DNA of 16,780 bases, from positions 1 through 16,780 of the forward strand of contig CAVBFD010000049.1 of assembly GCA_963594655.1 (NCBI GenBank), in the 5' to 3' direction. Every line of letters begins with the position of its first letter. The first letter of the stretch is position 1. This document shows, in pieces, positions 1 through 7,605 of this stretch. This stretch comes from Colivivens sp963594655. GTDB lineage: Bacteria > Bacteroidota > Bacteroidia > Bacteroidales > Bacteroidaceae. A program made the translations under genes and the position numbers. The notes beneath the pieces were generated by a model. That model had not been told where the DNA came from. It searched no databases and saw only the letters and a program-made list of their open reading frames with translations.

Positions 1-55
1 GAATCAGCGGTACCAAAACACCGCTACAGGCGGTACCAAATTGCCGATATTATCA
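1..55. repeat. 55-bp inverted edge repeat, left copy
   Basis: These bases are an exact reverse complement of the last 55 bases (16726-16780); base 56 onward no longer matches. Inside the repeat, the 11-mer GCGGTACCAAA occurs twice (7-17 and 30-40, period 23), each containing the palindrome GGTACC. AGCGGT (6-11) can pair with ACCGCT (20-25), and ACCGC (20-24) can instead pair with GCGGT (30-34), so two hairpins compete for the same segment. This copy lies inside the 3' part of the MATE reading frame and supplies its stop codon. No transposase or recombinase is visible. It may be a dispersed palindromic element, the end of an insertion, a recombination site, or simply a repeat at which assembly stopped. 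Confidence 0.9.
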
Positions 56-600
56 ACTACTGCGCTTGCCACCTGCATCCACATCGCATAGCGTGGCGAT
101 CCGTCTAGCCTCAACATCATCATGCCCACGCATTGCCATAACAGGAACACCGTGCCCGGCAGGAGCCAGACCAGATAGTCAAGGGCGTAATGCTCCAATG
201 TCGGGCTGCCCCCGAGAGCGTAAATCACCGTCCGGGGCATCGCCAGGCACAGGAGGCCGACCACGGCGATGATGGCAGAACCTACGCCGAAAGCCTGTGT
301 GAGGATGATGCGCGCCGCCTTCTTGTTGCCGTTGGCGAGATGCATGCTGGCTATCACCGAGGCACCGATACCGAACATCAGTCCGACACCCGTCACCATG
401 GTCCATAGGGGAGCCACGATGTTGACGGCCGCGATGCCTTCCGCTCCAACTCCCCTGCCCACGAGAATACCGTCGATGATGGTCTGCGCAGACATAAATA
501 ACATACCTACAAGCGTAGGAAAAAACATTTTTCGGAACAACGGCCCAATCTTGCCCGACCCGAAATCAATTCTGTCACGAGATGTGTTGATTTTCTTCAT
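4..600 (-). pseudogene. MATE-family multidrug efflux pump, truncated (N-terminal 182 residues)
   Basis: The frame encodes the N-terminal portion of a MATE (NorM/DinF-like) drug or cation antiporter of the inner membrane. It has a short cytoplasmic N-terminus, then hydrophobic helices including the segments PTLVGMLFMSAQTIIDG and GLMFGIGASVIASMHLANGN, typical of the first half of the family. Full MATE proteins have about 440-460 residues and 12 helices. Here the family-like sequence ends near residue 182, exactly where the 55-bp edge repeat begins. The repeat then adds 16 foreign-looking residues (DNIGNLVPPVAVFWYR) and a TGA at 4-6. The gene therefore looks interrupted and non-functional, unless the edge is an assembly error. 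Start ATG is at 598-600. The family call rests on recognisable sequence; the interruption is read directly from the coincidence of boundaries. Confidence 0.8.
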
Positions 601-849
601 ATTTTTTTATTTTGCAATGTTACACATACTTGCTGATGGATGGAGCAAGAATTTTGGTGAAACGGAAGAAATGGGGCATGGAGTGAATAAACAGGACGAT
701 TAATATTTCCCTTCTCATCTCATTTTCCCATATGAAACTTCATCCCCGATATTTTCCGCTTCACGCAGTTTCTGATTGTAGGTGGAAGGAAATGACGGTA
801 GCTTTGCATAAGTTTTATAAAAAATCACAATCGCATATAGATAACTAAA
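601..849. other. Intergenic region between the MATE fragment and dnaK terminator
   Basis: About 250 bases without a credible gene. The sequence is more AT-rich than its neighbours. It holds a consensus Bacteroidota promoter facing right (776-806, listed separately). A weak match TAACATTG on the minus strand (615-622) could drive the MATE gene, but its spacing to the nearest TTG (23 bp) is too long to be convincing. No tRNA, riboswitch or insertion sequence is recognisable. Confidence 0.6.
776..806 (+). promoter_or_regulatory. Consensus Bacteroidota promoter with no gene downstream
   Basis: TTG at 776-778, then 20 bp, then TAGCTTTG at 799-806, matches the primary-sigma form of this phylum (TTG / TAnnTTTG). 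Transcription would start near 813 and run rightward. The only downstream structures are the long hairpin at 850-890, which lacks a U-tract on this strand, and then the antisense strand of dnaK. It may make a short non-coding or antisense RNA, or be a relic of a lost gene. Confidence 0.5.
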
Positions 850-890
850 AAGCGAATCCGCACAACTCATGGAGTCATGCGGATTCGCTT
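850..890 (-). terminator. Rho-independent terminator of dnaK
   Basis: A perfect 13-bp stem (850-862 with 878-890) encloses a 15-base loop, in which ACTC (865-868) and GAGT (872-875) can extend the hairpin. On the minus strand the stem is followed at once by TTTTT, as expected of an intrinsic terminator. It begins 28 bases beyond the dnaK stop codon. On the plus strand there is no U-tract, so termination should be one-directional. Confidence 0.9.
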
Positions 891-918
891 GTCTAAACCT
901 TCCGGTTGTTGTCTATAC

Positions 919-2832
919 TTATTTCACCTCCTCAAAGTCGGCGTCCTGCACATCGTCCGCGCTCTTGTCGCTGCTTGAAGAAGACTGGCCGCCAGCCTGT
1001 GAGCTACCGGCACCTGCCTGACCCGCACCACCCTGATACATCTGCTGTGAAGCGGTCTGCATGATGTTGTTGAGTTCCGCCATCGCTGAGTCAACAGCAC
1101 TGAGGTCTTGTGCCTTGTGCGCATCCTTCAGTTTACCGAGGGCTGCCTCAATCTGTGGGCGCTTGTCTGCGGGAAGCTTGTCGCCGTTCTCCTTCAGGAA
1201 GGTCTCCGTAGAGAATATCATGGAGTCGGCCTGGTTCAACTTGTCCACACGCTCACGCTGCTTCTTGTCGGCATCAGCGTTAGCCTCAGCCTCAGCCTTC
1301 ATACGGTTGATCTCGTCCTCAGAGAGACCGGATGAAGCCTCGATACGAATTGACTGCTCCTTGCCTGTAGCCTTGTCCTTCGCACTCACGTTCAGGATAC
1401 CGTTGGCGTCGATGTCGAATGAGACCTCTATCTGAGGAACTCCACGGCGTGCCGGAGCAATGCCTGTCAGGTTGAATATACCAATCTGCTTGTTGTCTGC
1501 CGCCATAGGACGCTCGCCCTGGAGAACCCTGATGGTCACCTCTGTCTGGTTGTCCGCCGCAGTAGAGAAGGTCTCGCTCTTCTTGCACGGTATAGTGGTG
1601 TTGGCGTCAATCAACTTGGTCATCACTCCACCGAGAGTCTCGATACCCATTGACAGCGGAGTCACGTCAAGCAGCACGATGTCGCCCACTCCCTCTTCCT
1701 TGTTCAGGATGGCGCCCTGGATAGCCGCGCCCACTGCCACAACCTCATCAGGGTTGACACCCTTTGACGGAACCTTTCCGAAGAAGTCCTCTACCACCTT
1801 CTGTACGGCAGGTATACGGCTTGAACCTCCCACGAGGATTACCTCGTCGATATCGGAAGTACTGATGCCGGCCTCCTTGATGGCGTTCTTACAAGGTTCG
1901 AGACAGTCCTGAATCAGTTCGTGCGCAAGAGCCTCGAACTTGGCACGTGTGAGAGTCTTCACAAGGTGTTTCGGCATACCGCTGGCAACCGTTATGTAAG
2001 GCAGGTTGATCTCAGTGGTAGTGGAACTTGACAGCTCAATCTTCGCCTTCTCGGCAGCTTCCTTCAGACGCTGCATAGCCATCGGGTCGAGAGTAAGGTC
2101 CACACCCTCCTGTTCCTTGAACTCACTGGTAAGCCAGTTGATTATCACCTGGTCGAAGTCGTCACCTCCAAGGTGGGTGTTACCGTTGGTTGACAGAACT
2201 TCGAACACGCCTCCACCGAATTCAAGTATTGATATATCGAATGTACCGCCACCGAGGTCGAACACCGCAATCTTCATGTCCTTGTTGGCCTTGTCGATAC
2301 CGTAGGCAAGCGCGGCGGCAGTAGGCTCGTTCACGATACGCTTCACATCGAGTCCGGCAATCTGACCCGCCTCCTTGGTAGCCTGACGCTGTGAGTCGGA
2401 GAAGTAGGCCGGCACTGTGATGACCGCTTCTGTCACTTCCTGTCCGAGGTAGTCCTCCGCAGTCTTCTTCATCTTCTGGAGTATCATCGCCGAAATCTCC
2501 TGTGGAGTGTAGAGACGGCCGTCGATGTCAACACGCGGAGTGTTGTTGTCGCCCTTCACCACTGAATAAGGCACACGCGCGATTTCCTTCTGTACCTGGT
2601 CGTAGGTCTCACCCATGAAACGTTTGATTGAGTAGACAGTGCGCTTCGGGTTTGTGATTGCCTGACGCTTGGCAGGGTCACCCACCTTACGCTCGCCACC
2701 ATCAACGAATCCCACCACTGACGGGGTCGTACGCTTACCTTCACTGTTGGCGATGACCACCGGTTCATTTCCTTCAAAGACTGAAACACATGAGTTTGTT
2801 GTTCCCAAGTCTATTCCAATTATCTTTCCCAT
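919..2832 (-). CDS. dnaK: Molecular chaperone DnaK (Hsp70)
   Basis: ATP-driven cytoplasmic chaperone that binds exposed hydrophobic segments of client proteins, working with DnaJ and GrpE, neither of which is in this window. At 637 residues it has the usual length. Residues 7-14 (IDLGTTNS) form the first phosphate-binding motif, 191-201 (FDLGGGTFDIS) the second, and GGSSRIPAVQKVVEDFFG the third Hsp70 signature. The substrate-binding domain follows from about residue 385, then the helical lid. The last 40 residues are a Gly/Ser/Gln-rich tail ending in EEVK. The gene stands alone, with its own terminator at 850-890, and is divergent from the plus-strand operon at 3132. I saw no CIRCE element upstream and no exact TAnnTTTG promoter, so heat control is not visible here. 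Identity is not in doubt. Confidence 0.99.
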   Translation of the reverse strand: MGKIIGIDLGTTNSCVSVFEGNEPVVIANSEGKRTTPSVVGFVDGGERKVGDPAKRQAITNPKRTVYSIKRFMGETYDQVQKEIARVPYSVVKGDNNTPRVDIDGRLYTPQEISAMILQKMKKTAEDYLGQEVTEAVITVPAYFSDSQRQATKEAGQIAGLDVKRIVNEPTAAALAYGIDKANKDMKIAVFDLGGGTFDISILEFGGGVFEVLSTNGNTHLGGDDFDQVIINWLTSEFKEQEGVDLTLDPMAMQRLKEAAEKAKIELSSSTTTEINLPYITVASGMPKHLVKTLTRAKFEALAHELIQDCLEPCKNAIKEAGISTSDIDEVILVGGSSRIPAVQKVVEDFFGKVPSKGVNPDEVVAVGAAIQGAILNKEEGVGDIVLLDVTPLSMGIETLGGVMTKLIDANTTIPCKKSETFSTAADNQTEVTIRVLQGERPMAADNKQIGIFNLTGIAPARRGVPQIEVSFDIDANGILNVSAKDKATGKEQSIRIEASSGLSEDEINRMKAEAEANADADKKQRERVDKLNQADSMIFSTETFLKENGDKLPADKRPQIEAALGKLKDAHKAQDLSAVDSAMAELNNIMQTASQQMYQGGAGQAGAGSSQAGGQSSSSSDKSADDVQDADFEEVK

Positions 2833-3131
2833 AATCTATAATGTTTATTTGTTTTTACTGTTCTTTCTGTCCCCACCCTCTGCGTGAACGCTTGTCAGCC
2901 TCACGTCAGTCAGGGCGACGGACTCACCCGAAGAAGAGCAAAGAAAATGCCAAGACCGGATGACTGCCGACACAAATGCAGACAAAAGTCGCAAAACCGG
3001 GGAAAGTCTGCCACATTGTCCACATTCATGAACACAGGCAACAAATAAATGGGGTTTCTCTTGCCTATCATGCCGTTTTATACTACCTTTGCAACGGAAA
3101 TTAAAATGCTAACGCAACACGAGAGAAAAAT
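2833..3131. other. Divergent intergenic region, dnaK / VWA-like operon
   Basis: A 299-base spacer between two genes transcribed away from each other. It contains the plus-strand promoter at 3061-3091. The dnaK side has an A-rich leader on the minus strand just before ATG 2832, but no exact -7 match to the phylum consensus. A short direct repeat (CCACATT twice, 9 bases apart, near 3011-3026) lies upstream of the plus promoter; no regulator is known for it. No coding sequence is supported. Confidence 0.6.
3061..3091 (+). promoter_or_regulatory. Promoter of the VWA-like / membrane protein / prolyl isomerase operon
   Basis: TTG at 3061-3063, a 20-bp spacer, and TACCTTTG at 3084-3091 fit the Bacteroidota primary-sigma consensus. 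The expected start near 3098 leaves a leader of about 34 nt before the ATG at 3132. The leader ends in an A-rich stretch (GAGAAAAAT) rather than a clear Shine-Dalgarno, as is common in this phylum. Confidence 0.75.
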
Positions 3132-3923
3132 ATGAATATAAGAAAAGCCGCGGTACTGGCAGTGTGCTTCATTGCCTCCTCGCTTGGATCTGACCTGAAC
3201 GCCCAGATTGAGAAGGCGGACTACCTCTGGATTGTCGACACCTCAAGCAAAGGGCACGGAAGGAACATTTACATACAGGGGATACAGCACGCCATCGACA
3301 CGTTCTACACCGAAGTGACCAAGACCGACGAGATTCACGCATACAGTTTTGGCAAGTCGCTCTGCGACAGAGACGACATCGTGGACGCTGACTTCAACCG
3401 TTACAGTGACATGACCGTGATGATTGAAGGTCTCGACTCGCTCATATCACATTCGAAGAGCCGTTACGTGAGGGCTTTCGTCCTTTCGGACTTCTTCAAC
3501 GACACCCCACTGTCCGGCGACGTGCCGATAAACCCCACAGAACTGGGATACCTGCAAAGAAGGTTGATGTCCACATGCTCAAAAAAGGACGTGAGGATAT
3601 ACCTGCTGGTTACTCCCCCGACAAGCAATTTCGGTGGCTACTCACTCGAACAGGTGAGGGCGGTACTGCCGTCGTACTGCACCAAGTCGTTCTCCGTGAC
3701 CCCCGACAAGAGGACGGTGGACTACCTTATACAGGCCGTGGACGAGACCAACAAGCAGAGAGGCATCGGGACGGACGAGGTGGAAGAGGAGTCCACACCC
3801 GTCGTCACCTACGTCATACTCTGCCTTTTCCTCGCCGTCATCGTAGGCACTATACTCTACTTCTCCGTCAACAGGAAGAAAACCGTAACCGACAATACAC
3901 CGACTAAACATAAAAGGAAATGA
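3132..3923 (+). CDS. Exported VWA-like protein with C-terminal membrane anchor, uncharacterised
   Basis: A 263-residue protein I cannot assign to a named family. Residues 1-24 look like a cleavable signal peptide (basic start, hydrophobic core, ending LNA before Q25). The body resembles a von Willebrand factor A fold: a buried strand ending in a D36-T-S38-S-K loop that recalls the DxSxS metal site with its last serine replaced, and a later strand VLSDFFND (117-124) like the second metal-site loop of that fold. A hydrophobic segment (about 224-246) followed by a lysine-rich tail suggests one membrane span with a short cytoplasmic end, so the domain should sit outside the inner membrane. It is first in a three-gene operon and overlaps the next gene by ATGA. 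The fold assignment is inference from the motif pattern. Confidence 0.6.
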   Translation: MNIRKAAVLAVCFIASSLGSDLNAQIEKADYLWIVDTSSKGHGRNIYIQGIQHAIDTFYTEVTKTDEIHAYSFGKSLCDRDDIVDADFNRYSDMTVMIEGLDSLISHSKSRYVRAFVLSDFFNDTPLSGDVPINPTELGYLQRRLMSTCSKKDVRIYLLVTPPTSNFGGYSLEQVRAVLPSYCTKSFSVTPDKRTVDYLIQAVDETNKQRGIGTDEVEEESTPVVTYVILCLFLAVIVGTILYFSVNRKKTVTDNTPTKHKRK

Positions 3924-4648
3924 AAGAACTCTCAACATCATTCTGTCTGTCCAACGGATGGACACTGTTCAAGAAATACGGACTGACACTGTCCGCAATC
4001 ACTCTCGCCTTCTATATGGTTCAGCAGTTGTTATGTCTGCCGCTGAACATAACGCATGTCCTTACCACACCAAGTATGGGGGCGTACAACTACGGTTACG
4101 GATCCAGCCCCATGCTCGCGCTTGAGGCATGCACCGTGTTGCTGGTCCCATGTACACTGTTGTCTTTTCTGGTCACCTATGTGTTCTGTTTCGGGTTCAT
4201 AGGTATGCTCATGAGGCTCACGGCAGGGACACTCACCTGTGTGTCCTTCTCCACGTTCAAGCAGCCAATCATGTCATACCTCAAATTCATAGCCGTATAC
4301 ATCATCTACTGTGCGGTGGTCGGTGTCGGTAGTCTGTTTTGCCTCGTCCCGGGAATTTATCTGGCAGTGAAACTCAATTTTGCACCTTATTATATAATAG
4401 ACCATCCGGAGGCAAGCATAGAGGAAGCGCTGAAGGCGGGATGGCGAATGAGCGAGGGGAATTTCTGGAACATCCTCGGACTGCTGCTCATCTGTCTCGG
4501 CATAATGATTGTAGGCTTCATGCTGTGCTGCATAGGCTCGGTAGCCGCAGTTCCCCTCTGCCACTTCATTGAGTCAACGGCCTACTATGAGTTGTTGGGC
4601 AATATCGGGACTGACAGAAGCGCGGAGTATGACCGCTATGGGAAGTGA
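3920..4648 (+). CDS. Multipass inner-membrane protein, DUF975/YciC-like
   Basis: A 242-residue integral membrane protein with hydrophobic spans at roughly 21-43, 70-97, 120-141, 143-160 and 183-206. The segment LVPGIYLAVKLNFAPYYIID followed by EEALKAGWRMSEGNFW resembles the conserved core of the DUF975 / glycerophosphodiester-phosphodiesterase-membrane-domain families, where a helix ends in PG and an amphipathic KxSW..GN helix follows. No catalytic residues are recognised. Translation is coupled to the gene before it (ATGA overlap at 3920-3923), so the two products are probably made in step and may act together. Function is unknown; family resemblance is moderate. Confidence 0.65.
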   Translation: MKELSTSFCLSNGWTLFKKYGLTLSAITLAFYMVQQLLCLPLNITHVLTTPSMGAYNYGYGSSPMLALEACTVLLVPCTLLSFLVTYVFCFGFIGMLMRLTAGTLTCVSFSTFKQPIMSYLKFIAVYIIYCAVVGVGSLFCLVPGIYLAVKLNFAPYYIIDHPEASIEEALKAGWRMSEGNFWNILGLLLICLGIMIVGFMLCCIGSVAAVPLCHFIESTAYYELLGNIGTDRSAEYDRYGK

Positions 4649-4677
4649 ACATACCTACAACACCAAAACCCACCGAC

Positions 4678-5487
4678 ATGAAGAAACTGATATTCGGAAT
4701 AGTTTCCCTACTCTTCATCTTCACAGCCTGCAGCGGACAGACAGGAGAGAAGGAGACTGAAGTGATGCTGGAGACCACCATGGGCAACATACGCATCAAG
4801 CTCTACAATGACACGCCCATACACAGGGACAACTTCATCAGAAACGTAAAGGCAGGGAAGTACGACAACCGCACATGGCACCGCATCATCCGCAACTTCA
4901 TGATACAGACCGGCGAGCAACCGTCTGACAGCAGCGACACCCTCCAGACCGACACGTCCGGATGGATTGAGGCGGAGATTGTCTACCCCACCCATTTCCA
5001 CAAGAGGGGCATGGTGGCTGCGGCGCGCGAGGGCGATGATGTCAACCCCTACAAAAAGTCCGACCCGACACAGTTCTACATAGTCACCGGCAGGACTTAC
5101 CTCGACGAGGGACTCAACGAACTGGAGGCCGCAAGAGCGCAACAGGCGGTAACCGCCCTGTACAACCAGAAAATGGCGCTACATGCGGATCAACTGGCAG
5201 CCATGCGTAAGGAACGCGACACCGGCGGAGTGAGCGACCTGCTTGAGAAACTGCTTGACGAGGCGAAGGAAGAAGTGGCACTGAATCCTCCGTCACTATA
5301 CACCAAGGAACAGCGCAGGGCCTACCGCACCACAGGCGGTGCGCCCTGGCTCGACGGTGAGTACACCGTGTTCGGTGAGGTGGTGGAAGGGATGAAGACA
5401 GTCCTCGCGATTGAGAAAGTCAAGACCGACGACAACGACCGTCCGGTTACCGACGTGAAGGTAGTGAAAGCGTACGTGGTGGAGTAA
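4678..5487 (+). CDS. Cyclophilin-type peptidyl-prolyl cis-trans isomerase, lipoprotein
   Basis: Catalyses cis-trans isomerisation of X-Pro bonds to help exported proteins fold. Residues 1-18 form a lipoprotein signal (MKKLIFG... FTAC), so the enzyme is anchored by lipid at Cys18. The cyclophilin core shows HRIIRNFMIQTG (68-79), containing the equivalents of catalytic Arg55, Phe60, Met61 and Gln63 of human cyclophilin A, then TQFYIVTGR (131-139) and LDGEYTVFGEVVEGM (225-239). Between these last two motifs is an insertion of about 70 residues (146-215), partly helical and charged. The frame is open back to GTG 4645, overlapping the previous stop, but only the ATG at 4678 puts the lipoprotein signal at the N-terminus, so I chose it (269 residues). 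Third gene of the operon; its stop lies 11 nt from the convergent stop at 5499. Confidence 0.9.
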   Translation: MKKLIFGIVSLLFIFTACSGQTGEKETEVMLETTMGNIRIKLYNDTPIHRDNFIRNVKAGKYDNRTWHRIIRNFMIQTGEQPSDSSDTLQTDTSGWIEAEIVYPTHFHKRGMVAAAREGDDVNPYKKSDPTQFYIVTGRTYLDEGLNELEAARAQQAVTALYNQKMALHADQLAAMRKERDTGGVSDLLEKLLDEAKEEVALNPPSLYTKEQRRAYRTTGGAPWLDGEYTVFGEVVEGMKTVLAIEKVKTDDNDRPVTDVKVVKAYVVE

Positions 5488-5498
5488 AACACACAGGT

Positions 5499-6200
5499 TC
5501 ACTGTAAGGGCTTGAACATGGCAAACTCACCCGAGGGTTCAAGAGACAGACTTATCCGCTTCTTTGATACGGGATGGATGAACTCCATGGAATGCGCCTG
5601 CAGACTGATGTCACCGTTCGGGTTGCTCCGCTTGGCTCCGTACTTGAGGTCTCCCTTTATCGGACACCCCATCTTCGCCAACTGGCAACGGATCTGATGA
5701 TGCCTTCCAGTCTTCAGGTCCACCTCAATCAGATAATAGTTGTCCGACTTCCCGATGACCCTGTAGTCGAGCAGGGCGCGCTTGGAGTGTGGCACCTCAC
5801 GGTCGTAGGCGTACGACTTGTTCTGCTTCTCGTTGCGCACCAGCCAATGGTCGAGACTGCCCTCCAGTCGGGCGGGACAGTTCTTGGTAACCGCCCAGTA
5901 GGTCTTGTGTACCTCTCCTTCGGCAAACATCCTGTTGAGACGTGCCAGAGCCTTACTTGTGCGTGCGAACATAACCAGACCGCTCACAGGGCGGTCCAGC
6001 CTATGCACAACACCAAGGAAGACCTCGCCCGGTTTGGCATAGGTCTCCTTGATATATTCCTTCACCATGTCGCTCAGTGGAGTGTCGCCGGTCTTGTCGC
6101 CCTGCACAATCTCCCCACTCTCTTTGGAGACAACGATGATATGGTTGTCCTCGTAGACGATATTCACGGGATGATTCTTTTTATACGTCCATTCCGTCAT
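5499..6200 (-). CDS. RluA-family RNA pseudouridine synthase
   Basis: Converts uridine to pseudouridine in rRNA or tRNA. At 233 residues it is a compact member with no N-terminal S4 domain. The catalytic motif HRLDRPVSG is at residues 66-74, with Asp69 as the nucleophile. Further family features are VYEDNHIIVVSKESG near the start and LKTGRHHQIRCQLAKMGCPI toward the C-terminus. Its ATG overlaps the fabG stop codon by one base (TAATG at 6198-6202), so it is translationally coupled as the last gene of the tetR-fabG operon. Without the S4 domain it is closer to the RluA/TruC-like type than to RluC/RluD. The target position cannot be read from sequence. No terminator is visible in the 11-nt gap to the convergent operon. 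Confidence 0.93.
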   Translation of the reverse strand: MTEWTYKKNHPVNIVYEDNHIIVVSKESGEIVQGDKTGDTPLSDMVKEYIKETYAKPGEVFLGVVHRLDRPVSGLVMFARTSKALARLNRMFAEGEVHKTYWAVTKNCPARLEGSLDHWLVRNEKQNKSYAYDREVPHSKRALLDYRVIGKSDNYYLIEVDLKTGRHHQIRCQLAKMGCPIKGDLKYGAKRSNPNGDISLQAHSMEFIHPVSKKRISLSLEPSGEFAMFKPLQ

Positions 6201-6958
6201 TACATGTTCATGCCGCCGTCAATCTGGATAACCTGTCCTGACACATAGCTTGACATGTCGGAAGCGAGGAACAGACACACGTTGGCGATGTCCTCCACCT
6301 GTCCGCCACGGCGGAGAGGAATCTTCTTCATCCATTCCTTGCGAATCTCCTCGGGCAGTTGCGCCGTCATGGCCGTCTCGATGAATCCCGGAGCCACCGC
6401 ATTGGCGCGCACGCCCTTAGGTCCAAGTTCCTGTGCGATGGACTTGGCCAGACCTATCATGCCGGCCTTTGAAGCGGAGTAGTTGCACTGTCCAGCGTTA
6501 CCGTGTACACCCACCACACTCGACATGTTGATGATTGAACCCTTGCGCTGGCGCAGCATGATTGGAGAGCATGCGTGGATGAAGTTGAACGCAGACTTGA
6601 GGTTCACGTTAAGCACAGCGTCCCACTGCTGCTCAGACATACGCAACATAAGTCCGTCCTTGGTGATTCCGGCATTGTTGACGAGGATGTCGATAGAACC
6701 GAAGTTCTCATGAATCTTCTTCACCACAGCCTCAGTCTCGTTGAAGTCCGCCGCGTTTCCCGCATAAGCGCGGCAAGTGACACCCAGTGCCTCAATCTCC
6801 TTGCGTGTGGCTTCCAGTCCGGCAGCCATTTCGTCGTTAAGGACCAAGTCAGTAAACGCGATGTTCGCACCCTCAGAGGCGAACTTCATCGCCACTGCTT
6901 TTCCAATACCACGGGCAGCGCCTGTAATAAGGGCTGTCCTTCCATTTAATAATCCCAT
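6200..6958 (-). CDS. fabG: 3-oxoacyl-[acyl-carrier-protein] reductase (SDR family)
   Basis: NADPH-dependent reductase of the type II fatty-acid synthase, reducing 3-oxoacyl-ACP to 3-hydroxyacyl-ACP in the cytoplasm. The 252 residues carry the classical short-chain dehydrogenase features: cofactor loop TGAARGIG (12-19), NNAG (94-97), and the catalytic set Ser147, Tyr160 and Lys164 (YSASK). The pattern INMSSVVG...GNAGQCNYSASKAG matches FabG closely, and the length is near the usual 244-250. It sits 27 nt after the tetR stop and overlaps the following pseudouridine synthase by one base. SDR enzymes with other substrates can look similar, so the exact substrate is inferred from similarity to FabG. 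Confidence 0.93.
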   Translation of the reverse strand: MGLLNGRTALITGAARGIGKAVAMKFASEGANIAFTDLVLNDEMAAGLEATRKEIEALGVTCRAYAGNAADFNETEAVVKKIHENFGSIDILVNNAGITKDGLMLRMSEQQWDAVLNVNLKSAFNFIHACSPIMLRQRKGSIINMSSVVGVHGNAGQCNYSASKAGMIGLAKSIAQELGPKGVRANAVAPGFIETAMTAQLPEEIRKEWMKKIPLRRGGQVEDIANVCLFLASDMSSYVSGQVIQIDGGMNM

Positions 6959-6985
6959 TTTGTTATAATTCTTTAGTTAGATGTT

Positions 6986-7585
6986 TCAATATCTGTAGTC
7001 TTTCCTGTAAGTGTCGTTTCCCATTGCCCTGTTGACCAGACGGAACACATAAGGATAAAGGTCCTCGGGAGCCTCCACACCGATACGTCCGTAGATGTAA
7101 GGCACTTCACAGCCCATCAGGCAGTAGTGGGTTATGAGGGCCGTGAGCTTCACGTTACGGATGTTGAACACCCCCTTGTCGTTGCCCTCGTTCATGACCC
7201 TCCGGAAAATGACAATCTCGTTCTTGTCGAAGTTTTTCCTCACACTCGCCACCTTCCACGAATCCCGGAAGAACTCCGCGCGCAGGTTTCCGTTGCGCGT
7301 GACTGTCTCCTTGACGAACTCCAGATGGGCGAAGAAGAGCTTCACCATCTTCTTCTCGGGCGACATCTCCTGACGCGCCACCTCCTCCATCCGGTTGGTC
7401 AGGCGGTCAAGCTCACTCTGGATAACGGCGAAATATATCTCCTCCTTACTGCTGAAGTAAGTGTACAGCGTGCGCCGCCCCTTCCCTGAAGCCTGGGCAA
7501 TCTCGTTCATCATCGTTGACTCGAAGCCGTTCTTGGCGAACAACTGCCGTGCTGTGTCTACTAACAAACTACGGGTTTTATGCAT
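6986..7585 (-). CDS. TetR-family transcriptional regulator
   Basis: A 199-residue DNA-binding repressor type. Residues 1-50 form the TetR N-terminal domain, with the helix-turn-helix over about 24-44 (MNEIAQASGKGRRTLYTYFS) and the usual KEEIYFAVI after it. The ligand-binding C-terminal half is variable and its ligand cannot be predicted. A GTG at 7606 would add seven residues, but it overlaps the -7 element of a consensus promoter (7606-7613), so the ATG at 7583-7585 is the likely start. The next gene downstream is fabG, 27 nt away, so the regulator probably controls its own operon and may sense an acyl compound; that last point is inference from context only. Confidence 0.9.
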   Translation of the reverse strand: MHKTRSLLVDTARQLFAKNGFESTMMNEIAQASGKGRRTLYTYFSSKEEIYFAVIQSELDRLTNRMEEVARQEMSPEKKMVKLFFAHLEFVKETVTRNGNLRAEFFRDSWKVASVRKNFDKNEIVIFRRVMNEGNDKGVFNIRNVKLTALITHYCLMGCEVPYIYGRIGVEAPEDLYPYVFRLVNRAMGNDTYRKDYRY

Positions 7586-7605
7586 TGTTAATCGGTTTTG
7601 TGCCA

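Noticed and set aside
615..648. Possible minus-strand promoter for the MATE gene: TAACATTG at 615-622 with TTG at 646-648.
   Set aside because: The -7 element has one mismatch and the 23-bp spacing is outside the 19-21 range of the other promoters seen here.
2833..3000. Search for a heat-shock control element (CIRCE-type inverted repeat) or an exact promoter upstream of dnaK.
   Set aside because: No TTAGCACTC/GAGTGCTAA pair is present, and no exact TAnnTTTG with correct spacing was found on the minus strand.
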